Shown piece after piece: positions 57,406 through 64,000 of a DNA stretch of 64,000 nt. The notes under the pieces are model-generated. The model did no database searches, was not told the origin of the DNA, and saw nothing but the letters and a program-made list of their open reading frames with translations. The position numbers and the translations under genes were made by a program. The DNA is from Photobacterium leiognathi. Its GTDB lineage: Bacteria; Pseudomonadota; Gammaproteobacteria; Enterobacterales; Vibrionaceae. The stretch lies in the NCBI RefSeq assembly GCF_030685535.1, contig NZ_CP131599.1, positions 1 through 64,000 of the forward strand. Reading direction: 5' to 3'. Within the stretch, counting starts at the first letter, position 1, and every line of letters starts with the position of its first letter.

Positions 57406-58405
57406 TGTTTGCTTCTTTTCTGTTTTACCAGATGGCAACAGAGATCCATTATCATTTGTAAGCCGAAAGGTTCTCGGCCAAAAGGAAGCCGCAAAACTTG
57501 CTTACGATGAGGGTGGAAACCCAAAAAAAGCAGCAACGCCTGAAGTTTTAGCAGAAGGAAACCCACACCGAATAGACTATTGTAGTGTTCCCTCTGGCGC
57601 AGAACACATTGATTGTATTTTCTCTGTGTCATTCTCTTCAGAGCTACGCAAACCTTACAAATGCAGTGATCCTAACGTTAAGAAGACCTTAGTAAAGTTA
57701 GTTAAATTATATGAATCGAAGATAGGTTGGGAAGAGCTCACGAGCCGATTTCTTCTAAATATTACGAAAGGGCAATGGTTATGGAAAAACACAAAAAAAA
57801 TGTATCGGCTAGATATAGAAATTCAACCTTGGCCTTGGAAAGAAGATCCTGTCACTTTTGAAGATATTAAAACAAACTATTGCACTTACAATGACTTCGA
57901 ATCCGATACTCAATGGCAAAAGTTAAAACAACTCATAATAAATGCATTTTCCAAAGAAGACGGCCTCGCTATTTTCGAAGTAAAGGCGCGTTTAACCCTA
58001 CCGACCAATGCAATACTTTACCCTAGCCAAGCATTTATAGAAAAAAACAAAAACAAAAACAATCATGAAGCGAGTCGTATATTTCAACATACCTTAATCA
58101 ATGGACAAAAAAGCCCTATTATTGGTAGCTATAAAGCTGGAGCTGGTATTTTCATGATTGATGACTGGTATCCTGATGCTGACGAACCAATACGTATTGG
58201 GCGATTCGGTGTCCACCACCAAGATGTAACGTGTTACCGCCATCCGTCCACTGAACAAGACCTTTTTTCTATATTAATGCAGGCTGATCAATATATAACT
58301 TTGCTCTCTAGCAAAAGAAAACTGCCTGAAAAGAAAATAAATGAACTGCACTTTTTAATGGCTAATCTTATTAAAGGCGGGCTATTCCAACACAAAGGAG
58401 AGTAA
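57356..58405 (+). CDS. cas7: Cas7f (Csy3) backbone subunit
   Basis: A 349-residue Cas7 that polymerises along the spacer RNA. It starts KLPIHLSYERSIHPSDVCFF and has the family regions SVSFSSELRKPYKCSDPNV, GQWLWKNTKKMYR, IEIQPWPWKED and RFGVHHQDVTCYRHPSTEQD. It ends HFLMANLIKGGLFQHKGE, as in Tn6677 Cas7. The 50-base overlap with cas8/5 is unusual but the start has an AGGG site and fits the family. cas6 starts 3 bases after its stop. Confidence 0.94.
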   Translation: MKLPIHLSYERSIHPSDVCFFSVLPDGNRDPLSFVSRKVLGQKEAAKLAYDEGGNPKKAATPEVLAEGNPHRIDYCSVPSGAEHIDCIFSVSFSSELRKPYKCSDPNVKKTLVKLVKLYESKIGWEELTSRFLLNITKGQWLWKNTKKMYRLDIEIQPWPWKEDPVTFEDIKTNYCTYNDFESDTQWQKLKQLIINAFSKEDGLAIFEVKARLTLPTNAILYPSQAFIEKNKNKNNHEASRIFQHTLINGQKSPIIGSYKAGAGIFMIDDWYPDADEPIRIGRFGVHHQDVTCYRHPSTEQDLFSILMQADQYITLLSSKRKLPEKKINELHFLMANLIKGGLFQHKGE

Positions 58406-58408
58406 GTT

Positions 58409-59007
58409 ATGAATTGGTATTATATTTCAATTCACTTTATTTCAACTCACTGTAATAACGAGGCTCTTGCAGCTAAATGTATAAAAATACTGCACGGATT
58501 TAGCTATCGTAAAGAAATACGTTCAATTGGTATCTCTTTTCCTAATTGGTGCGAAGAAACTGTAGGAAATAAAATATCATTTGTTAGTACAGACAAGATT
58601 ATTCTGGAGTCCTTAGTTAAGCAAAAATACTTCATTGAGATGCACAATCTTGGCTTTTTCACCATATCAGAAACATTAGTTGCCCCAACTGATTGCGATT
58701 TTGTATCTTTTAAACGTTATCAAAAGATTGATAAATCATCGGCAGCAGGGTTTAACCGGAAAATTCAAAGACTAGCTAAAAGAGCAAAAGCTAGAGGTGA
58801 AGAGTTCGATTTCACGAAATATAACGTACATAAACAATACGATTTAAAATCTATCACTCATTGAAAGAAGAGAGCAAAAGTAAAGGAAAAGATTTCAGAT
58901 TAAATATCCAGAAAACAAATGAAGTAAACCTAAACGATATACCTCTTTTTAGTAGCTACGGATTGGCAAACACAGATAACTCAATACAGTCAGTACCTTT
59001 TGTTTAG
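58409..59007 (+). CDS. cas6: Cas6f (Csy4) crRNA endonuclease, requires a -1 frameshift
   Basis: Cas6f cuts the repeat RNA and stays bound to its hairpin. The zero frame gives 151 residues with the His of KILHGFSYRKE near residue 29 and a basic RKIQRLAKRAKARGEEFD, then stops at 58862. The -1 frame continues IYHSLKEESKSKGKDFRLNI and ends LFSSYGLANTDN...VPFV at 59005-59007. This tail carries the conserved FRLNI and SSYGL parts of I-F3 Cas6. Joined, the protein has 199 residues, the length I recall for Tn6677 Cas6. The slippery heptamer TTTAAAA lies in phase at 58843-58849. Programmed frameshifting, mutation or sequencing error are all possible. Confidence 0.85.
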
Positions 59008-59091
59008 CTATTTGAACTACCTAACATAATGTCTTGAATATAGTATTTTATCTGACAACAGACTAGAAAAAGCTATATTTTAAAAGTTAAA
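59008..59091 (+). other. Leader-like region between cas6 and the array
   Basis: An 84-base AT-rich stretch without genes lies between the extended cas6 stop and the first repeat. It may hold the array promoter, or the array may be read through from the operon. Confidence 0.35.
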
Positions 59092-59178
59092 ACAAACTGC
59101 CGAATAGGTAGCTGACAAACAAATAAAAAATATTTTTCGACCTCCAAACGGATTACTGCCGAATAGGTAGATATTTAA
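59092..59178 (+). CRISPR. Two-repeat type I-F CRISPR array with one 31-nt spacer
   Basis: Repeats at 59092-59119 and 59151-59178 share the 16-nt core ACTGCCGAATAGGTAG, whose CTGCC/GGTAG arms form the Cas6f hairpin with loop GAATA. Outside the core the two differ: the first ends CTGACAAA, the second ATATTTAA. The spacer (59120-59150) is A/T-rich at its start. I-F3 elements often keep short arrays whose last, diverged repeat marks an attachment-site guide. The spacer has no match in the visible flank. Confidence 0.88.
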
Positions 59179-59485
59179 TAGCAGAGGCTTTATTACGTAA
59201 TTTGTTAGAGCCAAATCAGGAAGTAACGTTCTGATCTGCTATATTAGTTAATCATCATAGCCTTATGACGAACCCTTGTTACAAAATAACAAACTGTGAA
59301 CAATACTACAAAATCCTAATCAACAACGGCTCACTCACGTTTGAATTGATGTCTCTATGTCATTAATAGTGTTACAAAGTTTTATTGATTCTGTATTCTA
59401 AATTACGGTCTTTGGAGTTGACGAACATCCTTAGCCCCCTTCAAAGCAAATTTAATTACTTTAAAAAGTACGCTAATTCAGTCCC
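59179..59485. other. AT-rich region after the array
   Basis: No gene or further repeat was recognised between the array and the 27-bp repeats. Confidence 0.3.
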
Positions 59486-59567
59486 GACATATTCCCTTGG
59501 TAGTTAGCATAATGACAAAGTCGCTTGGTAATTACGATACGACAGAATCGCTTGGTGATCACACAAA
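59486..59567 (+). repeat. Three tandem 27-28-bp imperfect repeats
   Basis: Units start at 59486 (GACATATTCCCTTGGTAGTT), 59514 (GACAAAGTCGCTTGGTAATT) and 59541 (GACAGAATCGCTTGGTGATC). The shared form is GACAnAnTCGCTTGGTnAT. Such arrays occur at Tn7- and Tn402-type ends as transposase sites or as iterons. They differ from the TnsB sites at 48122, so they would belong to another element or factor. Confidence 0.6.
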
Positions 59568-59607
59568 GCAAACCATGATTCTTAAAACGCTTTGAGGCAA
59601 AAACTGC

Positions 59608-59652
59608 TTAGATTATTTGCTCTATTTCGGTTAGCAGATATTAGGAAAAGTA
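59608..59652 (+). repeat. 45-bp direct repeat, left copy
   Basis: It matches 63298-63342 at 35 of 45 positions without gaps, with GATATTAGGAAAAGTA identical at the end. The copies are 3690 bp apart and enclose the higA-like and CoiA-like genes. Confidence 0.7.
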
Positions 59653-59733
59653 AGGGTGATACTCGGTATAACCTTTGATGATATTTCCATTATTTACTTA
59701 TATAAGGTGGCTTGGGCTTGTCCAACAATTCGG

Positions 59734-60051
59734 TTATGTGCGTAGTTCGATATCTTGCACTGAACACAGAGGCTTTACTAATTTTGCTTCGTCTTGATAA
59801 CGATTTCTAGCCTCCCAAAGATCAACTGCGTGTTGGATATTAAGCCAAAACTCCGGAGTATTACCTAACGCAGCAGAAAGCTTAATTGCAAGTGGGACTG
59901 TCAATGTACCACCATTAATCAAATTACTGATCGTGTTGCGGTGAACACCCATGGCCTCTGCTAGAGTTTTAGATGTAACTCCCATTGGGTCTAAAAACTC
60001 AAGTTTAAGCATTTCACCTACACAAACTGGGCGACGCTCAGTTCTACTCAT
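59734..60051 (-). CDS. HigA/VapI-type antitoxin, without an adjacent toxin
   Basis: A 105-residue protein starting SRTERRPVCVGEMLKLEFLD. The helix-turn-helix is SKTLAEAMGVHRNTISNLIN, and the family-typical LSAALGNTPEFWLNIQHAVD follows. HigA binds and neutralises the HigB toxin and represses the operon. higB should lie just upstream; here only a short stretch that could be its last codons (IDFHKY before a stop) is seen. It is thus an orphan, perhaps an anti-addiction gene. The start has an AAAGGG site. Confidence 0.82.
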   Translation of the reverse strand: MSRTERRPVCVGEMLKLEFLDPMGVTSKTLAEAMGVHRNTISNLINGGTLTVPLAIKLSAALGNTPEFWLNIQHAVDLWEARNRYQDEAKLVKPLCSVQDIELRT

Positions 60052-60320
60052 TCCCTTTAACCTCAATATTTATGAAAGTCTATTCAGTGCTTCTGCCACA
60101 CCGTAAACCCACTGAAAAATAAACAATACTATTTGTTTACTCTTATCTAGAATATATCTTTCAAGCTCCCTGAAAGATGTTCAGTTGTCACACTTTTCCT
60201 AGATAGCCATGTTGATAAAACCTAAGTTTCGATCTTTATTGTTACAATTGGATTCTGACACCCATAATAGAAACGAGCTTCGGAAGAAGAAAAGTTTCAA
60301 TCTTTAATGTACACCCACAA

Positions 60321-60343
60321 CTACGGCAATAGCTTGCCGTAGT
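60321..60343 (-). terminator. Hairpin after the CoiA-like gene
   Basis: CTACGGCAA pairs with TTGCCGTAG around a 4-base loop, 12 bases past the stop codon; the T run is weak. Confidence 0.5.
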
Positions 60344-60354
60344 AAATTTGATCG

Positions 60355-63126
60355 TCATTGATCATTAATGGTTGAAGTGTAAAGTTCGCTAATCGCACTC
60401 AACTTTGACTCTAATATCAACTTAGTTGAGTTACTTAAATGCCTTTCATTAAGGATCTTGATATTACGTTTTAACTGCCCGTATGTGCCATTAAGGTTTA
60501 ATTTAACGCCTTTGTTAGTTACATAAAGAGAGCAATAACGACGTATATCACGTTCCTGATGCCTGATTTGCGTTAAAACTGAAGCATTGTGATCACGTTG
60601 CTCTCTATTAACATTCTTATCACCATTTTTGCCTCGCACATTCTCCTTTTGCGACCATGATGGTGATAATAATGACTCAGCCTGCCTGCAAAGAGAGTAC
60701 CACCTAGACCGTTTTAACCTTTCATCTAGCGCTTGAAACCCATAGTGTTTAACGTAACTAAGTAGTGATTCTCGCTCTAATTGAATGGCGTGAAGATCTG
60801 TTACATTCTTCTCTCTCTTCCTTATCGCAGCATTAAGTAACTCTAATTTATCGGTTAATGCATCAAACTCGGATGCAAGTTTCAGATCAGCGTCAGACTT
60901 AAACATTCCAAATATCGACCAGTATTCATCTACCAACTGCTTACAAGAGTTTTTATCTGTGTAATTGAGATACGATACATCGCTATCGATAGAACAATCA
61001 GTGCTATCAAGATAGTCATTAATCTTTCTCGATATTATTATCGCTTCTTCGTTATGTAAGAGCGCAAGATCAAACCGTTGCATCACGTTACCAGATGAGA
61101 GTTCAAGATTTTTCAGAACAAGGTAGAGTTCGTGAAGCCGCTTTAAAGAAGTTAAAAACTCTTCCTTTTGAGCATTAATCTTCTTTAATCTTTCTTCGTG
61201 CCATCGCCTTTCTTGTAATAAGCTGTTTTCCTTAGCGACGAATTTAGCAGTAATATCTGTATGATGATTTTTGGCTTTGTTAAGCGATTTTTGGAGCCGT
61301 TCAACTGTTCGTTTTTCAGCGGTATATCGAACATCAGAGAGGCGGCCTTTTGCTCGGTCTAACTCAGGATCCAAACTGCGTAATAAGGTTAGCGCTTGAG
61401 TTATTTCACCTTGCTTCATTTGCTCAATATCATCTATTGACATGCAACTTAGTGGCTTAATACGAGATGAAAAGCCGTGAAGCAAAGAACGGACTTTTCT
61501 AATATCCGTCGTAAGATCATGACGAAAAGAGCGTGTAATAACCTTGTCTATCTTTTGGTTTAAATGGGCAACAATAGCTGATGTTCTGCTACTTACTAAT
61601 GTGAAATCCAGATCAGACCTCAACTCATTAGTTTGGGCTATATGCTCCTGTGGTAGATACTCAAAACAGCCAACACGACGTTCCAGCTTACGCAACGTCA
61701 ACAAAGCATGTGAGGTCTTTACCCTTTGTTGCTTGAGTTGATTTAAGCCCTCTATCCCTGTGTTGAGTTCAGTGTAAAACTCCCCCATAGAAATAAATTG
61801 AGAGGTGATCTTTAAATTAGGGATGCAATTGCCTAGTCGCCTGAGATTCTCAAAATCAACTTGCTTAAACTTTCTTAATGGTACGAGTGTGAGCTTGCGA
61901 CGAAGATTTCTTGCCGTAAGTAAGTTGGCTGCAGCCTTAGAACGGGAGTAACTAAGGTTCTTTCCAGCTCTTGAGCAATAGCTTTGCAGCCGTAAAGATA
62001 GGGTATTAACTCGCTTTTGAGTGCGATTATTTTGAAATTCAAAGTTAACTAGTTTGTCTCTAACAGCTTTAAGCGCAGTAAGAATAGAGTCAGGGGTATC
62101 TTTGTAGCTAAGATGAGTTTTACAGTAATGATAAGCCTTTCTAAGTCGTACTAAGTGGTAAGCAACGTCATTTCTATAATTGATCAAGTTTGGCTTTGTA
62201 TCTACAGCAAATGGTAATCGTTCATTTGGAGAGAGTGACATTTCTGAAATAGAGACTTCCTTTGATGAAAACTCAACGTCAAATTCGTTATCACTTATTT
62301 TTTTGATAACAGGGTACTTAGCTAAAACGGTCAGTTCGCCATTCTTGTTAGTTGCCGTTAATTGATTTTCACCGAAGTAAAAAACATTGTTGGCGGCTCT
62401 ATGCTGCCCTCTAATAGCGAGATATGAATTATTTGAGCCGAACATAATGTAATCTTCAACAGCAGCACTATTAATTCCATTATCTACAGGGAATAGCCAT
62501 AATAGGTTAATACCCTGTTTTCTAAAGAAAGCCTCACGGCTATAGGCAACATAAGTCGTAATCCAGCTACGATAGAACTCTACTGCCCATTTGTTAGCTT
62601 GTTGGTCCTCAAAGTAAATATCCGGCTTTCTGCGTGTGTTAACTTCATCATCATTAGAAAATATGAAATGGCTATTGATAATACTTTGAGATAAGACAGA
62701 CTTACTACGCTCTAACTCAGAGATAACATCGTACTTACTATTAGTTCGCCACTCATTCTCTTTGTCAGAACAATAACTCTTATACAGATCATTACAAGCA
62801 CCCGTATAGAAAGGGCAAGAGCTAATCTTTTCAATATTACTGTCTTTAGCGTGCTTGTTGTGACAAAAAGCGTAAGTAAATTGTTCTTTACTGTCTTTTT
62901 CTCCAGTATTTCTTCTGCCATAAAGCGGGGAGTTGCAGAAAGAACAGCGTAGATAATGCTCATCGTGATCATGTTTTGCTTTGTTGATGTTAGCTAGGAT
63001 TTCCTGATACTTAACATCAGTTGGCTTGAATGGGTTTTCTAGCAGTCGCCCAACAGTTGTTACTTTTTTGGGGTTACCATAAAACACCTCCCACAATGGC
63101 AAGCTAACTACATTAATCACTGACAC
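60355..63126 (-). CDS. CoiA-like nuclease-domain protein with long coiled coils
   Basis: A 923-residue protein. Near residue 60 a zinc-ribbon-like RCSFCNSPLYGRR is followed by CHNKHAKD and CPFYTGACN. Near 165-215 come KPDIYFEDQQANKWAVEFYR and FFRKQGINLLWLFPV, which resemble the CoiA/DUF6035 pattern of a PD-(D/E)XK-type nuclease (Asp then Glu, then the GI-LW strand). From 330 on it is mostly charged helix, with many Leu/Arg/Lys heptads. A DNA- or phage-acting cargo protein is plausible but not shown. It is one long intact gene. Confidence 0.65.
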   Translation of the reverse strand: MSVINVVSLPLWEVFYGNPKKVTTVGRLLENPFKPTDVKYQEILANINKAKHDHDEHYLRCSFCNSPLYGRRNTGEKDSKEQFTYAFCHNKHAKDSNIEKISSCPFYTGACNDLYKSYCSDKENEWRTNSKYDVISELERSKSVLSQSIINSHFIFSNDDEVNTRRKPDIYFEDQQANKWAVEFYRSWITTYVAYSREAFFRKQGINLLWLFPVDNGINSAAVEDYIMFGSNNSYLAIRGQHRAANNVFYFGENQLTATNKNGELTVLAKYPVIKKISDNEFDVEFSSKEVSISEMSLSPNERLPFAVDTKPNLINYRNDVAYHLVRLRKAYHYCKTHLSYKDTPDSILTALKAVRDKLVNFEFQNNRTQKRVNTLSLRLQSYCSRAGKNLSYSRSKAAANLLTARNLRRKLTLVPLRKFKQVDFENLRRLGNCIPNLKITSQFISMGEFYTELNTGIEGLNQLKQQRVKTSHALLTLRKLERRVGCFEYLPQEHIAQTNELRSDLDFTLVSSRTSAIVAHLNQKIDKVITRSFRHDLTTDIRKVRSLLHGFSSRIKPLSCMSIDDIEQMKQGEITQALTLLRSLDPELDRAKGRLSDVRYTAEKRTVERLQKSLNKAKNHHTDITAKFVAKENSLLQERRWHEERLKKINAQKEEFLTSLKRLHELYLVLKNLELSSGNVMQRFDLALLHNEEAIIISRKINDYLDSTDCSIDSDVSYLNYTDKNSCKQLVDEYWSIFGMFKSDADLKLASEFDALTDKLELLNAAIRKREKNVTDLHAIQLERESLLSYVKHYGFQALDERLKRSRWYSLCRQAESLLSPSWSQKENVRGKNGDKNVNREQRDHNASVLTQIRHQERDIRRYCSLYVTNKGVKLNLNGTYGQLKRNIKILNERHLSNSTKLILESKLSAISELYTSTINDQ

Positions 63127-63297
63127 CGTTTCTCTCCTAAACTAACTAGCTTGCATTGCATCTACACACATACAACGAGAACAGCATTTTATTCCTTCGC
63201 CAGCAAAAAAGTAATAGATAGCGAGATAAATTGAGTTTTAAAAAAGGTATTTGTGTCAGCGGTAATTGCTCTAACACATTTTTTGGACAAAAGTTTG

Positions 63298-63342
63298 TTA
63301 GATAGCCAGCTCTATTCAGGCTAGTTGATATTAGGAAAAGTA
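63298..63342 (+). repeat. 45-bp direct repeat, right copy
   Basis: The partner of 59608-59652. It lies between the CoiA-like gene start and the terminator of the next gene, in the same orientation as the left copy. Confidence 0.7.
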
Positions 63343-63377
63343 TTGGTAACGTCTTCACAAAGTACCTTTAGGGTACA

Positions 63378-63405
63378 AAAAGACCGCCACTGTGGGCGGT
63401 CATTT
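63378..63405 (-). terminator. Terminator of the gene at 63460
   Basis: GACCGCC and GGGCGGTC form a GC-rich hairpin (63383-63402) with AAAAA on the left, hence a T run on the minus strand. Confidence 0.8.
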
Positions 63406-63459
63406 AACAATAAAGCTATTTATGCGTACTAACAAACCTAACACGTTATTATACATTTT

Positions 63460-63951
63460 CTACAACCGACCCGGGGATGTTAGTGAACTCCATGTTATGC
63501 CCTCTTTAAACATATGATTAATATCGTATGTTTCATCAAGACCAAACATCATCGTCCAAGCCATAAAAAGAAAGCTATCGGGAAAAGACGACAATCGTTC
63601 AAACTCAAAGCTGTCAATTTTGATATTGGCAAGCTCAGTTTTGGTTTCAGCAGGTTCAATTACCAAGTGAAAAACCAAAGCATATATAAACGAGTTATCA
63701 TAGACATCGCCTTGTGCCGCATATCGCACATGAAGCTTAATAGGAATGCCGACGCTTTGTTTCTTTACTTTTTGTACATTTTTAAATTTTAAGCCCGCCT
63801 TGAGCTTAGTTACTAACTCATGGTCTAACTCAAATAATCCATCACCAGAAACATAGTCTTTTGATGCAAGAAATTCTTCTGGATATACAATCTCTGCTGA
63901 CAGCAAGTGCTTTTCGCCACTTACGGTTCTTAACTTAACTAATTGACTCAT
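63460..63951 (-). CDS. Hypothetical protein, 163 residues
   Basis: A soluble, beta-rich protein with a Lys-rich middle (KLKAGLKFKNVQKVKKQSVG) and an acidic, aromatic C terminus (FLFMAWTMMFGLDETYDINH). No signal peptide or known motif was seen. It is a cargo-region gene with its own terminator. Confidence 0.55.
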   Translation of the reverse strand: MSQLVKLRTVSGEKHLLSAEIVYPEEFLASKDYVSGDGLFELDHELVTKLKAGLKFKNVQKVKKQSVGIPIKLHVRYAAQGDVYDNSFIYALVFHLVIEPAETKTELANIKIDSFEFERLSSFPDSFLFMAWTMMFGLDETYDINHMFKEGITWSSLTSPGRL

Positions 63952-64000
63952 ATGAGGGATAGTTTCACTAATTACTACTACTTTCTGCGCGTTATGATAA

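Larger units (their letters stand above)
48122..64000 (+). mobile_element. Type I-F3 CRISPR-associated Tn7-like transposon (right part beyond window)
   Basis: It begins with TGTTAATA and three TnsB-type sites, then carries tnsABC, an Xre regulator, tniQ, cas8/5, cas7, cas6 and a mini CRISPR array, followed by cargo. Gene set and protein sequences resemble Tn6677 (VchCAST). No Cas1, Cas2-3 or other nuclease is present. The opposite end was not found, so the element probably runs past 64000; cargo assignment after 59200 is therefore provisional. Confidence 0.88.

Noticed and set aside
58865..59090. Reading the end of cas6 as intergenic leader
   Set aside because: The -1 frame to 59007 encodes the conserved Cas6 C terminus, so most of it is coding.
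59179..59230. A possible third CRISPR repeat after the second
   Set aside because: No CTGCC...GGTAG hairpin core recurs at the expected distance.
60210..60217. TGTTGATA, the usual I-F3 terminal sequence
   Set aside because: It points into the element and no CCATAAA-type TnsB sites follow, so it is probably chance.
60357..60375. Sequence resembling an inverted TnsB site (TGATCATTAATGGTTG)
   Set aside because: It encodes the last residues of the CoiA-like protein and stands alone without further sites.

Overview
The window looks like chromosome of a Vibrionaceae bacterium (Photobacterium or Vibrio; genus not settled). The base composition is AT-rich, and the DMSO reductase (DmsABC), BtsS/BtsR and alkylsulfatase proteins are close to gamma-proteobacterial versions. 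The left two thirds is ordinary metabolic chromosome peppered with insertion sequences and decayed genes. The right quarter is a Tn7-like, CRISPR-guided transposon.

Layout. 1-2000: a broken membrane-sensor-like gene, an IS630-family element and a 264-bp MITE. 2.0-8.6 kb: dmsABC facing a TorD/DmsD-like chaperone and a NapF-like ferredoxin, with FNR-like boxes on both sides of the divergent gap, then a FadL-like porin. 9.2-13.2 kb: a CstA/BtsT-type transporter followed by the BtsS/BtsR two-component pair. 13.3-17.6 kb: a divergent UvrB paralogue and a periplasmic alkylsulfatase. 17.7-22.9 kb: small secreted proteins, a serine-protease relic, an XRE regulator, an IS50/Tn5-like element and an iron alcohol dehydrogenase. 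23.8-29.1 kb: PhzF, a broken LysR regulator, RidA plus a PLP dehydratase, and a methyltransferase-HNH fusion. 29.3-37.0 kb: a second, inverted MITE copy, an M16 protease, tRNA-Asn, a truncated tRNA-Gly, and a TPR/AraC regulator broken by a defective IS66 element with a perfect 8-bp target duplication. 37.4-42.6 kb: a six-gene operon with three dynamin/GTPase proteins, a coiled-coil protein, a YkgJ-type cysteine-cluster protein and a TerB-like protein. 43-46 kb: an IS5 relic, a small secreted protein and an ascorbate-type PTS (IIB-IIC-IIA).

From 48122 to beyond the window end lies a type I-F3 CRISPR-associated transposon related to Tn6677. It has a TnsB-site-bearing end, tnsA-tnsB-tnsC, an Xre regulator divergent from a small gene and a helicase, then tniQ-cas8/5-cas7-cas6 and a two-repeat CRISPR array. 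There is no adaptation module and no Cas2-3 nuclease, as expected for a guided transposon. Cas6-Cas7-Cas8/5 would form the RNA-guided complex, TniQ would link it to TnsC, and TnsA/TnsB would cut and join. Two points stand out. cas6 reaches its normal length (199 codons) only through a -1 frameshift, and a perfect slippery heptamer sits where the frames switch. The element also sits in the 3' end of an unrecognised gene rather than beside a known I-F3 attachment gene. Cargo after the array includes an orphan HigA-like antitoxin and a 923-residue CoiA-like nuclease with long coiled coils, flanked by a 45-bp imperfect direct repeat. The far transposon end was not found in the window.
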